Part shown: piece by piece, positions 23,302 to 38,300 of the stretch
Layout of the letters: the number at the start of each line of letters is the position of its first letter
Numbering within the stretch: position 1 is the stretch's first letter
From: Taudactylus pleione
Taxonomy: Eukaryota > Chordata > Amphibia > Anura > Myobatrachidae
Assembly: GCA_031769625.1 (NCBI GenBank)
Contig: JAUIMM010000124.1
Span: forward strand, 3,424,501 to 3,488,500
DNA: 64,000 nt
Direction: 5' to 3'
The notes under the pieces: model-generated
Databases searched by the model: none
Told to the model about the DNA's origin: nothing
Seen by the model: the letters and a program-made list of their open reading frames with translations, nothing else
Position numbers and translations under genes: made by a program

Positions 23302-26300
23302 TCCTACTAATGCGCATGAAGTCTTTTGATTGAAATGTCCAGAAATGATCTGTTCAGGTATATATGCAGTGCAGCTGCATCCCAGCTCCAAGCCACGGAG
23401 CGATAGATTCTAGAGGTAAGCAAGTTGAAAGGAGAGCGCACTCGTGATTATGTGAAAAAAAATAATTATACTTATAACTTTTGCTCACGTACATCAAAGT
23501 TTAAAACATTAAACTCCACCATGGAAGGTCCTCCGGATCCTGGTGTAATCGACAGGCCATGCTGAAGACAGCAATTCAGCGGACCACTGCCGGTTCTGGC
23601 AATACTTGATGACGTCACACGTCCACGTCAGTAGCTTACTGACGTGGACGTGTGACGTCATCCGGTATTCCCAGAACCGGCGGTGGTCCGCTGAATTGCG
23701 CCATCAAATCTATGCTGGTAAGAAGAATCCAGATGCTCTGGAGTAAACCAGATCCTGGCTATAGTGACTTTAGCCATGGTGAAGAGACAAAGGGGTATAT
23801 TTACAAAAGTGCGGGTTTACAAAAGTGGAGATGTTGCCCATAGCAACCAATCAGATTCTATATAATATTTTCTAGAAGGCACTAGATAATAAGTACAATC
23901 TGGCAACATCTCCACTTCAGTAAACCTGCACTTTACAAATATACTATTTGGGGTATATTTACTAGAGTATTTTATTGTTTAGCTCTTCCAGCCCAAGGAC
24001 AAATAAGCAGATCTTAGGAGGCAGCGATGGAAGCATAGGAGCAGTAATATTTATATCAGTTCAGACCTGAGTCCAGAAATCAAAGACAACAGGACAGTCC
24101 CACAGAAGATGTCACATTTGTAAAGTGATATAAGATATTGCTTTGAGGTTTCCATCTCCTTACAAAATATATTTTGTGACTCTGACTTTGTGCTCCCTAA
24201 TCTGGGAGAGCTATCACTTTATAGAGTGTACCAGATGAATGAGAGGTACAATCTGCTTGGTTGCTATTGGCAACATCTCAACTCGTCCTATTCAGAAGGT
24301 TTGATAAATCCCATTTCCCCCCCACCCCCCTCCCCTCCATAGAAGACTCACTGTCAGGAGACAGACAGACCACATCTATACACTTTTTAGTTACTCCAGG
24401 CCTATACCAAATACATGTGCTACCGTTTGCTCCTGGCTTCGACCTAGCGAGTATGCTACCATGCTGGACGCATGTAAAGATGTGTTCAACTCAGACTACA
24501 CACGTAATTGTGTCTGCGATTTTGAAAAATTGAGCTAGGGACACACATGGGTTTATTTGAAGCTTTGTTTTTGGAGTGTAGGAGATAACCCATGAAGAAC
24601 ATACTAACAACATACAAATGGTATTGCGGTGAGATTTGAACCTATGGCGTGAGCATTGTTAGGCAACAATGCTAGCCATTGTGCCACCAATATGTATAAT
24701 ATTGCAAACTTGATGCAAAAGTCAGGATAGTTTAAGTGTCAGACATTGTGGAAATGTATTAAAGAACAATATTACATAAGGGATTTATTTGACCAGCCTG
24801 TTTTATAAGCCGGAGGAAGCTCCGCGTTTACATACACATTATCCATTCCAAAAGAAAACTGCTAAGGGTGGTCAAAAAGCATGTTTTCAGGAAACCCTGA
24901 ATGTTCCAGTTTCCCTCTCCAATAAAGTCAGTTCAGGGAAAGCTAAGCAGACATTAACAGGCAAATTGAATACTTATTCTAACAGCTTTAAAAGGAACAT
25001 TCCTAAGTAAAGTGATGACTCTTTTTTCCTTCTCTCAGATGTGTGTTTTGAGGATGATTCACGTCATCCGTTCTGTTGAGAAGATTGAAAAAATTCTGCA
25101 CTCCCAGAACTGTAAAGAAACTACAGAGCTGAACGGGTGAGCTCCATGTAGATATTTACTTTATATTTATTATATGATAAAGACTGGCTACCAGGGTGAT
25201 CCTGTCTTGTGATTCTTGCAAATGACCGTGGGTCAAAAGCCACATGACAAAAAGTATAATTATTGCATGACTTCTGTCTAATAAATCAAGGCGCAGTTGC
25301 TCAAAATTGCCTGTCTCCAAAAGTTATATAAAGATGTAACCAATCTCTTCCACTGTTATTGATTGATGGCGTCATTATTTGTAGAGCTGTTGTATTTTAC
25401 AGTCATTGGACAGTTGGGTAAATTTGCAGGCGCCAGTGTGATTTTTTGTTTGTTGCTTTTAAAGAAACGTTTCATGGTAACATGAGCTTAGTGATTGCCA
25501 TGTTCAAATTGAACTCAGGTTGTGGAATGGGGAATCTGTAGAAGATGCAGGAAAAAAGAAAATGCAGGTGTACAGTCAATTTTCATGAATTATAAATAAG
25601 GTTTCTTAGCACGTTTGGCCAAAAATACATGCCCTCTTACCACGTCATGGTAACCCTCATCAGGAGGATCCCTTACATACCTAATACTGACACATTATAT
25701 CAATATATCTAGGACTTAAGGTGCATACACACACGATTTTTTTAACTTTATCGTTCAATCGTTGAAAAAATCGTTCACTTTCTGAGTTAAAACGATGAAC
25801 GATTATCGTTCATGCGTGTTCACGTTTGTAGTTCAGTCAGACTGACCAACTCAACAATTTTCATTAAGTAAATATGCAAAAATCGTTTGTAGTTCAAAAA
25901 AATTGTTCATTACATTTAGTAAATGAACGATTTTAGTAAACGATTTTCATTCATTTTTTCCTTGAAAAAATTAACAAAAATAGTTTACTAAAATCGTTCA
26001 TTTACTAAATCGTTGTGTGTGTGTATGCAACTTTATCCATAACAGAGCCCATTTTCAATGTGTAGTTTGAAATGCAATGACCCATACTAATTAAAAACAC
26101 CTAAGGGCAGTTGGGCGCGGTGCTATTTAGTCAGAAGAAGACTCTACCTTCAAGACACCTATTGAATCTGTAGAAGAGGCAGCTACAGTATGCCTTATTC
26201 TAGTTACCTACGCATTCAAACATTTTTATTTTTCATGTCATGTTCACTTTAACTTCACATTCTCCAAAACAGTGGAACTCCTACAACGATTTATATATAG

Positions 26301-29300
26301 AGAGATGTTTCTATTAAATAACAGTGTGAAACTAGTTTATTGAAATGTATTCCTAGTGACAAGGTAGGGGATGGATGTTTTTTAATGTACTGTTTTTGAT
26401 TATGGTTTATCTTATGTTTTTAAGCACATTACTAACGGGGCAGATGCTGGAAAGGATTGCAACAGAATTTAACCAATTGCAGTTCCATGCCGTTCAAAGC
26501 AAAGGAATGCCTCTTCTGGACAAAGTGAGACCTGTAAGTACATCACCTAAGAAGTGATTGGATAACAGTATTACCCAGAGCAGGTTTCAGATAAGCAGAC
26601 ATTGCCTTTTCATTCAAAAAGTGGCCATGTATTTTTTACAGTTTGTATGTCAATGTCCTACAGAGAAGTTGTTTGTCTATTTTTTTTTAAAGAAATTCTG
26701 ATTATAGCCTTTTGATTCCTTTCTTTTTAGTTAAGCATTACTTTTAACTGTTGTATTAATTTCAGTAGTTGTAAAGGATCTAAAAACCCCTTTTCTTCCT
26801 CCGTAGGGGACACAGGCTCTACACTGGGTATAGGTTGGTGAGTTGGCCCAGGCTCCCCTCTCCCCCTATACCCCGCCCTCAGCCAAAGGCACTTCACCTG
26901 CGGCACAGAGGGAAGCTGTGCTAACAGCTTAATTTTTATTCATTTTATTTTTACTGAGTGGGCAGCGCTGGGCGTCCTGTAGGATGCATGCACTGCCACT
27001 CCACCACTCCAGCGTCGGCTGCCACAGCGCTGGGGATTGAGTCAGCGTCTTCGACCGGAGCTCCACGGAGGGAACCGTAGCCAGCGCATCAGGGGACAGG
27101 TAAGACTGCTCCCTACCTGCAGGGAGTTGTATTGTCACGGCTTCTCAGCGCTTGTCAGGGAGACATCGGTGCTGGCAGTGGGGACCTAGGACCTCTCCGC
27201 ATCCCCACAAGACCACCAGGGTAGCAGGGCGCCGCGATGTAGGCAGCCATTTGCCCTGAGCTCCATGCGAGAAGGGGAGGTAGCTCTCCCCATTGGCTCT
27301 TCCCCAGCCCCTGGGCGCTTTCCCTCAAAAGAGGCATTCCGTCGATGGGCAACCATTTTCATAGTGCCTGTTGGTTCAGCTTATCTACAGAGAATGCAGG
27401 CTCCTGGTCTCCCTGTGTTCTTCGCCCTCAGCAGTCAGGTTATACATATAGCTCCTTCCTCCCCTCTTAGGGTAGTTTGTTGAGCACTTATTGCATTGAG
27501 TTTGTGTGTTTGATTGTTTAATGTACTTTGCATAGTCTGTCTCTGCATAGCCCCACTTATTTTTCTATTTGTGGTTCCTTTACATTTCCCTGACCTTTTT
27601 GGCACATCACAGTTTCTTGCTCTGGTGTATGGGGTTCTCATTGTATTTCTGTACTATGTCTTCCAGGGATAAAGCTCCCAAGTAGGTGGGTGCTTCTGTG
27701 CTGGATAATAGTAGGGCTTGTGCTGCTGTTTTCTTCACAGGTTCCAGACCACGAAGGTCTCTGTGTTCTTTGTTTTACAATCCTACAGCAGGAGGTTCCT
27801 TCAGCTGCGCCTGCTAGTCAGGAACCTGCTTGGATTTCCTCACTATCCTAGGTAATGTTACAGGTAGTTGATACACTCTCAGCCTCTCTGTGTGATCTCC
27901 ATTGTGATGCTGTCCCCTTTGCTGCCTTCTGCTATGGAGCCTCCTTGGATGCAGTCGTTTACGCAGTCCATTCAGGGGTTAGCGCAGGTGTCAGTATCTT
28001 TCAAACAGGTGCTGGACAGGGAGCGCGCTTCCAAGCGTAGGCCCTCTAAAAGGGACAGCTCTACACCCCTTTCTGATATTGATTCAGACTCTAATATTTC
28101 CTCAGACCATGAGGAAAATGTATCTGTAGCCTCTGATGTTGAATCATCTTCTATTCCGGAGCATTTCCAGTCTCCAGTAGACAGTTCCCTCGATTTAAAG
28201 CAGTTAAATCAATTTTGCTAATTAAGGATGCGGAGCTGGCCCCTATATCCAATGTTCCAGTGTTTATACGTCAAAAGAAGGCAGTTTCAGAATTTCCTTC
28301 TTCAGCGCAGCTTGAAGACATTTTGTTGAAGGCTTGGTCCAATCCTAATAGGCGCTTCCAGGTTTCTAAGTGCATTACTTCCTTTTATCCTCTGCCTATT
28401 GCTGATCAGGCTAAATGGGAGTATCCTCCTCCGGTGGATGCGCATGTTGACCACCTTGTCAGAAATACAACCCTTCCTTTTCGAAAGGGATGCCTTAAGG
28501 ATCCGATGGATAGGAAGTTGGAAACTTTTCTTAAGTCTATTTACTCTAGTGCAGGTGCTGTAGCTCGCCGGCCCTCTCATCAGCCTAGATTGCTAAGGCC
28601 ATCGGTCGTTGGGCAGATGGCCACACTTCAGATACCCACAGGAATGAACTTTTGTCTCTCATAGAGTCTCCATAGACATCTGTGAGGCAGTTTTTCTCTT
28701 AGGGAAGCGGCAATAGACACAGATATACTAACTTCCAAGGTTTCGCCCTTTTCAATGTCAGCTAGAAGAGCCCTCTGGCTTCGGCGGGCGAATACTGACT
28801 CTAAGAAGGCCATTGAAGCTCTCCCCTTTTCGGCTGATGTTTGGTCCAGAATTGGTCCGGAATTGGATATAATAGTGGCTACAGTGGCCCGCAGCTAAGA
28901 CAACCTTTCTCCCATCCGGGGCAGCTCTCAGGTTTCGATCTTCTAATTTTCGCTCATATCATACAGAGAGGGTAAGGCCAAAGGCTTGTCGTTCTCTAGA
29001 TCCTCTGCTAAAGGTTCTAAACCAGCAGGTAAACAACTCTGGTCTACCAGATGCCTGGCTGCTAAGCCAGCTGCCAAGCCTGCTGCATGACTGGGCAGGC
29101 CTCCACCTGGGGGACACCAGCGTGGGAGGTCAGCTTCTTTTTTCGGAAATTTGGAAGGTGACCACTGTGGACGCCTGGGTAAGAGGGATGGTCTCCCAGG
29201 GTTATGCATTGACCTTTCGGGAGCATCCTCCGACCCAGTTTTTTCCACAGGTCTTCCTTTGGATCAGGAGAATGCAGGAGCCTTGAGGTAGTCTGTTCGC

Positions 29301-32300
29301 TCTCTACTGGCCTCCAGGGTCATTGTCCAGGTTCCCGCAGGGCATTGGCTTCTATGCCCGTCTATTTCTGGTTTGGAAGCCGAACGGGTCCTTCTGATCG
29401 ATTCTCAACCTGAAGTCTCTCAACAGGTACTTGAGGATTCCCAAGTTCCGAATGGAATCGCTTTGCTCCATTATTTTAGCCATGGAGCCGAGGAACTTCA
29501 TGGCTTCCTTAAACATCCAGAATGCCTATTTGCATGTTCCTATCCATCTCAGTCACCAGCGGTCCAGGAGGATCTTTTCCAGTTTCGGGCTTTGCCATTT
29601 GGACTTTCCACGACTCCTTGTGTCTTCACTAAGGTCATGGCGACTCATCTTTAGAGCAGGGCAATTCGAATATTTCCCTATCTGGACAACTTGCTGTGAC
29701 CTGGCCCGGTCACAGTGTATCTTCTCCAAGCTCACAGATGGGTCATCAGTTGAAAGAAATCCTCTCTGACACCATCTCAGGAAAGGGTGCATTTGGGGGC
29801 CTTGTTGGACTCCAAGGCTCAGCAGGTGTTCCTCCCGGCAGATGAGGTTCGTTTGTTTCTGTATCACCGCCGGGTCTCAATTCACTCTTGCATGCAGGGC
29901 TCCCTTCGACTTGGTGGAGTATGCCCAGTTAGGTTCCTGGCCTCTCCAGTTTGAGATTCTAACCCGGTGGAACAAATCCCATCTACAGCTCAGGTCTCAA
30001 ATGATTGTTTTCTCTCGGGAAGTGCGTCACTCCCTTTTGTGGCCAGGGGACATCCCCATCTGACCAGGGGACGTCCCTTTTGGGTTCAGGACTGGCTTCT
30101 CCTCGCCACCAATGCAAGTCTTCGGGGGTGGCGGGCGGTGTCCTGGCAGCAGATTTTCCAGAGTCAGTGGTCGGCTTAGGAGAGCCAATTGCCGATGATC
30201 AACATTCTGGAACTGCGGGGACGATTTACAGAACTCTTTGTTGGGCTTTGCCTCTCCTCCAGAGTCTCCCAGTCCATGTACAGTCTGACAGTGTGACGGC
30301 TGCTGCCTACATAAACCATCAAGGTCACAGTCGCACCGCCATGAGGGAGTTCAGATGCATCTTCCATCCCTGTCTGCGGTTTACATTCCCGGAGTGCAAT
30401 ATTGCGAAGCTGCCTTCCTAAGCCATCAGGATGGGCCCTACATCCGGACATCTTTCAACTCTCCGTTCTTCGCTGGGGCTTGCCAGACATCAACTTGATG
30501 GCGTCTCGACACAATCACCAGGCTCCGAGGTACTGCTCACGCACCAGAGATCCGGGGGCCTTTCTGGTGGATTCAGTGCACCTTCCCACTCTTGTACATC
30601 TTCCCTCCAATCTTTCTGATTCCGCGGAACCTCCGCATACTGAAGTTGGAGGGTGGCCCAGTAATCCTAGTGGCTCCCGATTGGCCGCGAAGGGCGTGGT
30701 ATGCGGATCTTCAGGGCTTCTCCATGGACGCTCTTCTGTGTTTTCCACTGCACCCAGATTTTCTGTCTGAGCCCGTGCTTTCATCCGGATCTGGCCCGTC
30801 TCGCTTTTATGGGGTGGCTCTTGAGACATCCGTCTCCAGGTCAGTCATTAACACTATGCTCAATGCCGGTAAGCCCTCTTCAGCTAGAATTTACCATCGG
30901 GTTTAGAGGACTTACTTTGACTGGTGTTCAGCTAGGAATCTTAACCCCGGTTCTTTCCGACTCTCTCTCGTTCTCTCCTTTTTGCAGGTGACGCTGGATT
31001 TGGGCCTCCGCCTTGCTTCACTGAAAGTGCAGGTTTCAGCGCTTTCTGTTCTCTTTCAGAGACAAATTGCGCTGTTACCGGATGTTTGGACTTTTGTACC
31101 TCCATTTTGTAGCCTCCATTTGTAACGCCGGTGGCTCCTTGGAATTTGTCTTTGGTTCTTAGGGCCCTTCAGTCTTCGCCTTTTGAGCCTTTAGACACTG
31201 TGGACATTCATTGCCTTACTTGGAAGATTGTATTCCTTCTTGCCATAGCTTCTGTCCGGCGGGTGTCGGACTTGAGCGCATTGTGCTGTCGCACACCGTT
31301 TCTAATGTTTCACCAGGACAGAGCTGTCCTTCGTACGCGACTAGGCTACCTTCCTAAAGTTGTTTCATGGTTCCACATAAATCAAGAGATTGTGGTTCCT
31401 TTTTTCCATGTTCTGGATTCTTCAACGTGAGAGGCCTCCTTGGATGTCGTGCAGACTTTATGTGGACAGGACACAGGACTTGCGTAGGACAGATGTTCCT
31501 TGTCCTGTATGACTTTCACAAACAGGGCTGGGCGGCTATTAAGCAGTCGAATCCGTTTGACTATTTGCCACTCTTATGCTGTGGCGGATCCTCCAGCATC
31601 GTCTGTGGTGACGGCTCATTCAACCCGGTCGGTGGGAACTTTGTGGGCAGTTGGACATGGTGCTTCTGCGGAACAGCTGTGTAAGGTGGCCACGTGGTCC
31701 TCTGCCAATAGGTTTCTGAAGTTCTATTCCTTTGACACCTTTGCCTCCCCTGATGCATCTTTTGGGCGAAGACATTTGGGACTTCCCAGCGTAGAGCCTC
31801 TGTCACCTATGGTGGAAGAAGAAAAGGAGATTTATGTGCTTACCTGTTAAATCCTTTTCTTCGATTCCATCGGGGACGCAGGACTCCCACCCTGACGTGT
31901 TTGGGAGTGGGGCCCCCGGGATTGTTCTGGCTGGACCTTGCTCATGGCATCACCACTTAATTCACATAGAATATTTTTTCACTTTTCTATGCGTTTGTGT
32001 ATTATTTATGTCATTTTAATTCTTTTACATCTCATTAACACTTATTGATTTATCTTTACACACCTATCCTTTAACACTTCACTATCACCTTTTTTCCCCT
32101 TTTCGTGTGATGCCATGGGGGTGGTCCTTGGCTGGAATTTTTTTTGGGGTGCCTTGCTTCTCGGACGTGAACCCCTTAATTTTAGGGACGCTGCTATAGA
32201 GGAGCCTTGACGACAGCCCAGCGCTTATTCATATATTTGCAAATGTATGTAAACCAATACCTCTGAATTTATATTATCATGTAGGATTCAAGTATTTTTG

Positions 32301-35300
32301 ATTTATCTGCAGTGTGCTGGGGGGCAATTTTCTTTTCTTTTTTCTCTCTCCCACCCTGACTCACCTGGTGCTCTGCTTCCAGTTCTCCTGTTCACATTTC
32401 CTGTGTGTTTGGACCAGAGTGTGTGTCGGTCTTTCTTCTCCTCCTTCCATTAGGCTTGTTAACTTAACTGTAGTGACTGGGGGCAGGGCATAGTGGGAGT
32501 GGGGAGCCTGGGCTGTGATGAACAAGTTTGACTATGTGGTGCCCAGACTTCAACCCACCAACCGATACCCAGCGTAGAGCCTGTATCCTCTATGGAATCA
32601 AATAAAAGGATTTAACAGGTAAGCACATAAATCTCCATTTTTGTTCTGTACTCTTTGTGGTTACAGTTTGTTTCTAAGATATTATATTGTAATTCCTTTG
32701 TTTTTCCTCTTTTGAAGCGTATAGCTGGCATTACCGCAATGTTACAGCGTTCTCTGGAAGGTCTCCTGCTAGAAGGCCTTCAAACCTCCAATGTGGATAT
32801 AATCCGTCACTGCTTGCGGACGTATGCCACGATTGACAAAACTAAGGATGCAGAGGCACTTGTTGGTCAAGTGCTAGTAAAACCATACATTGATGAGGTA
32901 CTATTTTCTCCATCATATTCCTGAATTTAGCACGCTAATTATACTTATGCTTTTCTTCAGCCCATCCTTAAATGTTGTAATTAAATGATTTGAGACCTAT
33001 TTGTTTACACATCGTAAAATACACATATGCATTATCACAGCTGTTGAGTACACTAGGCTCTGCTCCCATCAGCCTGGCTCACATCTGTAGTCAGAGATTT
33101 AGCTGGAGGTGTGCCAGGGCTAGGCATTCCATGTGTCCCACTTATCCCAGAGCAGTCCTGTTTTTTGCCAACCTACAATCTTTGACTGAGTATACTTATT
33201 TTTCAATGACTGGCACTCCTGATGAATTAGTAGCAAATTTACATATTAGGTACTGTAATGGTTTAGTTTATTTGGGACCCAAATTGTAACAATTGGGTGG
33301 ATCTTATTATCTGAGCAAACTTTAATTATAATGGGTTTCCTGGTTTTTCATTTTAAAATCATGAGTTTTCCACTGTTATTTTCACTATTTAGTAAAGTAT
33401 TGATATTAGTTATTTGAAACATAACCATATTTCCTGCATAATTACATTTGATCATGTTGCTATGTTACTGGCTGTGCACAGCTTGCTACATTGCAGTCTG
33501 ATCTAGTAGAATAGTGCCACCCAGTGACATTTTTTTTTTAAACATTTAAAAAGACTTGCTGTGTAGTACAGTGTATTAAAACCTCTTAATGTGGCATTTT
33601 TAAGACATTAATCCCTTTGTTTTAATGCTAATATATTACTTTCATCATAATAGCAGATTTTTTTTTGTTTTATTGTATTTCTTAATGTATTTAGAAATGT
33701 TATTGAAAAAAATAGTCTTAGGGGTTGTCTCAGACCACCCTCTCCATAGGCCCCCATTGTAATAGTATCTCCCAACCCCCAGTGTAAAGCGATCCCCCAT
33801 TGGTATTATCCCCACCCCCCTAGTGATACTAGATACCCAGTGGCAGTACCCCTTCCCATAGAGAAGAACGCGCAGAAATCATCCAAATAGTGGGAGATCA
33901 GGCTGCGACTTCCCCCACACTGTGACCTGGAGCGCATGCGCAGTCCTGAAAACATTGCTCAGTAGCTACCAAATCAGCCCCTTTATACACTGAATCTCTG
34001 GAGATTTCTGCACCTCTCCTGTTTTTTTGTTTGTAAAATTCTAACTTTTAAACCAAAAAAGTATTTTAAATGTAGATATAGTAATGATAGCACATGTCTC
34101 AGAACAGTTTTTAGTTTGTATTTTCTACATACGCCATCCTCTTTAAACAAGATAATTCCCTTGTTCTGGGCGATTAACCCTATTTTCTGGCCATTGCATG
34201 TCTTCCCTGGCTTAAAATACCTTGCTTGCAGGGGCGTGTCTATAATGGATGCAGGGTGTTGTACGGAACACACGGGCCCCTGGATCCAGGGAGGGCCCAC
34301 CCCCTGCACACATATTTTTAATACTTACCACTCCGCCGCCGGAGTCCCACTTCGACGCCGGTATTAGCGCTGTAGGGAAAACACTGAAAATGGCCGCGGT
34401 GCCATTTTTGCGGTGACCTGCGCATGTGCCCAGAGTCTACCGGTGCTGCGCTCAGTGCGCAGCCAGCCGCCGAAGAGAGAGGAGTGGGCCGCGGAAGGAG
34501 ACTGCACACGGGCCCCCTCCTCACTTGAAATGCCCCTGCTTGCTTGCTGTAGATTACATTTACTTGCTCCTGTATTCTACATTATTTTGTCCACCCATGT
34601 GCCTATTGCTTCTATATGCCTATATAACTAAGTACCAGATTCAGAGATGGACGTAGTGCGCAGCCACTGCGTCTTTGCACGTACAGTAGCGGCTCTGCTA
34701 CAATATGCAAAAGCCACAGGAGATGTCTTAAATAAAAAGACGCCCACTGCCAGCCTCTCTGATCCGTTGCTGCGTTCGAAGACGCAGTGATCGGATCAAC
34801 TGCATGACCATCAGACATCTGAGTAACCCTCAGGCTACCCAGGTTGTCTGGGAAAATCACGCTGTTGGGGCCAGTGACATTGCATCAGCGACGCAGCAAC
34901 TGGCTTTGGCACTCCCAGAAAATGGGCAGAACCTTTCGATTTCTGGGACGCTCTGTGTTGTCACCCCCAAACGCCAGCAGCATGTCAATCAAGATGGGGC
35001 GTCAGCGAGCGACATTGCAGACCCAGATCTGCACGTGCGCATGTGCAGATCTTAAAACATTGAAGATGTGCATAAGCAATTGGGTTTATATACATCTCTG
35101 AATTAGGCTCAAAGAGACAGAGGGTTAAACAAGTCACATCCATAAGACATTCCGTCCAAGCTAAATGCCTGTAGTGTTACAAGAAGTCACCCCATCAGCT
35201 GTGGTCACACATTTCGCCTTTGTTTCTGATGCCTTGCCCAGTCTTACTTCAGCACACTTGGGCATTAATACACATAGGGTCTGATGCTCAGCTGTGCGCG

Positions 35301-38300
35301 TATAGTACATACATTTTTGCTAAAAACTGCTGCACATAAAAATGTTTATTCTTCCTCTATAGGGGACACAGGCTTTAACGCTGGGTATAGGTTGGTCTGG
35401 GCAACAAATAGTTAAAACGTCTTAACCATCAGCCCCTGCTCCCCTCAACCCTATGACCCACTCCCAGCCACATGCAACTCCGTTTTTAGTTTAGTGCTGA
35501 GCTGGAGGCACCATTTTGTGGGACCTGCTATCTATTCTATTCTACAGATGTTCGGCACTCCCGATGTAAAGATGACCACGTCGCCAGGTGCCTTTCCCAA
35601 ACAGTAGATATGAACAATAGATTTAATGGACGGCACTCCCGGCTTCCAAACCAATATAAACAGGCTCTCTCACTGCAATGTTGATGTCCACATTTTAGAG
35701 ACTTAACTCTTTTATCAAGACATGGCTTATAGAAAACTGCACATAAATTTATAACCTGACCACCAACTGTGAAAAACTCCATCAGCGCAGCTCCCTGCAG
35801 ACCCAGTGACGTCATCTGATATTGCTGCGGCGTCCCAGAAGCCCACAGGGGAGCCAGCTAACCATGTGACCCATCACCATAGTAACAAAAACACTGTAAA
35901 AGATACAGAACAAATTACAAGATACTGCAAGATGATGCTGCACATTAAATCTGTGCTCCCTTTTTTGTCTATTTTGACAGTATAGAATCATCATGTGTTT
36001 CTGGAGAATATGCCAAGGATATTACTTTATTAACACTGGATGTCCAGATATAGTCAGCTATCAGTTCTTGATAATGTGGGATGTCTAGCTTAAATATAGT
36101 AGCCCTCTTTAGGAAGCATTTACACATTTAAGTATTGTTATAGGCTGCTAGATTAGTATTTCCTCTGTCCCTTGATGTTAGCGCAGATTTAATGTTCAGC
36201 ATCGTATTGCAGTATCTTGTAATTTGTTCTGTATCTTTTACAGTGTTTTTATGTTACTATGGTCTGGTGGTCAAATGTGCATGTCTCCATTCTACAGGGG
36301 GTTCACACCTGCCGTACAGCCAGGTAAGTGCAGCACTCCTTCACTTACTCAGTACGGGAGTGGCCCATGTTAACCAGCGAGGGCATAACAGGATAGAGTA
36401 TCCATTTTTTTAAAGGGTTGAGTCCCTTGTAAGAATATTTCTGTAATTCTAAACAGAGCTGGCCCCTGGTTCAAAGCCCAGGTACTTAGGTGTTAGCAGA
36501 GGCTTCTTTAAGTACAATTGCTTTAGTTTATCCACTACCAGCTATGGGCCTTGCAACTTGGGAATCCTCCTACCTCTGCTGTTTGCTCTTGCCCAACTTA
36601 TTACATTTGTTATCCTGGTCAGCTGGATAGTCTCCCCAGAACGTTCTCCTCATTTTTGCTTGGGTTGCTAGGGCTAGGGGCTGCTAGGCAGATGCCCTAC
36701 AGGATGGTCTCTGTTCAAGGTCAAGTTTTTGTCTCTTGTGGGACAGACGGGCTACTAACTACCTCTGATAGAAGTATTAACCTCTTACATGCTGACTTCT
36801 GCCCTGGTGGTCAGGGAGTCCTCTGGCTGCATTCCTGGCACGATGTCATGGACTCTAGGAGCGTAGAGCCGCCTCTGTTTAGAGATGGTCCTTGTGCTCC
36901 ACGGCTGGACGGCACAACCTCTAGGCAGTGCCCAAATACTTTATCTGTCTGCACCAGACCCTCTAACTTCTAGATTTGGGGACAGTTGGCAGGTCCGTTG
37001 CCACAGGTTGAGGTGGAGTTCCACCTAGGCAACCCCAGCTTGAGTGGATGGTTTCCGTCGTGTTTTTAATAGCGTAGAGACCAAGAAAGATGCCTAACAA
37101 CCTAGGTCAGTAGTCGCTCTGGGGTAGTGTTCTTGTCTATGGACCTGCACAGCCCAGGTTTGAGTCTCATAGGGACTCATATAGATGTTAGCGGGTTTCC
37201 CAAAATCTCAGAGGAGCAGCTAAAGCTCTTTATTCGCTTCCCTCTGGCCTCCAGAATCATTGTCCTGGTACCCTGTTTCTCAAGGCGCGAGCTACTACAC
37301 CAGCCTCTTACTGGTCAGACGACAGACTACTTGTTTCAGCCCATCATTCCCTGGGCAGTAGCGGGAACTTCAGGACACTTAGGTACCGAATGAAATCTTT
37401 TTTTTTTTTTTTTACTCCATCATACTCATTTTGGAGCCAGGGGACCTCTTGGCCTCCACAGGTTGTAGTTGGAGTGCGGCACAGAGATCCTAGTGGCATC
37501 TGATTGGCCACGAAGGGTGTGGTACGGCGGATCTTTGGGGCCTCTCTGCCGACGCTCCTCTGTGTCTTCCACTGCGGCTGGATCTTCTGTCTCAGGGCCC
37601 ATGCTTCTATCCGGTTCTGGCCGTCTCTCTTTTGACAGGGTGGTTCTTGAGACGTCTGTCCTGAGAGCTAAGGGGTTCTCCAGGTTGATCATTAATACTA
37701 GGCTCAATGCCCGGAAACCCTCTACGGCTAGGTTTTACCATCGGGTTTGGAGGACTTGCTTTGTCTGGTGTTCCGCTAGGAGCTGTCACCCCAAGTCGTT
37801 CCGAATTTCTTGAGTCCTATCTTTCCAGCAAGCAGGGCTGGATTTGGGCCTCCACCTTTCTTCTTTGAAGGTACAGGTTTCAACCCTTTCTGTGCTATTC
37901 CAGGAACAGTTTGCGCTGTTGCCTGATGTTCAGACTTTCCTACGGGGTGTCCTCCAAGTACAGCCTCCATTTCTTCAGCTGGTGGCTCCTTGGAATTTGT
38001 CTGTGAGCTTTCTTAGAGCTCTTCAGTCTTCACCTTTTGTGTCTTTGGACAGTGGACCTTCGTTAACTTACCTGAAAGACTGTCGTCTTCTTGCCAGGGC
38101 TTCTACCTGGGGAGTATCGGATTTGAGGGCATTATTCTGTCTCTCTCCATTATTGTCCTTTGAATATGATTGAGCTACCTTCCTAAAGTTGTTTCCAGGT
38201 TCCACATCCGTCAAGAGATCGTGGTACCTTCTTTTCATTTTACAGGTTGTACGGACCGTCCGGATTTAGGTGGTTAGAACTATAGATCTTCATAGGACAT

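Larger units (their letters stand above)
26787..32637 (+). mobile_element. DIRS-like retrotransposon, copy B
   Basis: Complete in structure: left terminal repeat (26787-26900, CTCCGTAGGGGACACAGGCT..CACTGGGTATAGGTTGGTG), decayed gag, reverse transcriptase/RNase H and recombinase frames, internal complementary region (about 31790-31890) and right repeat (about 32478-32637). It is about 5.85 kb with no large insertion. It occupies most of COG2 intron 6 and its last base is about 80 bp before exon 7. Confidence 0.88.

Noticed and set aside
24789..25010. 73-codon Lys/Ser-rich ORF before exon 5
   Set aside because: Resembles the tail of a DIRS gag only in composition; no alignable block.
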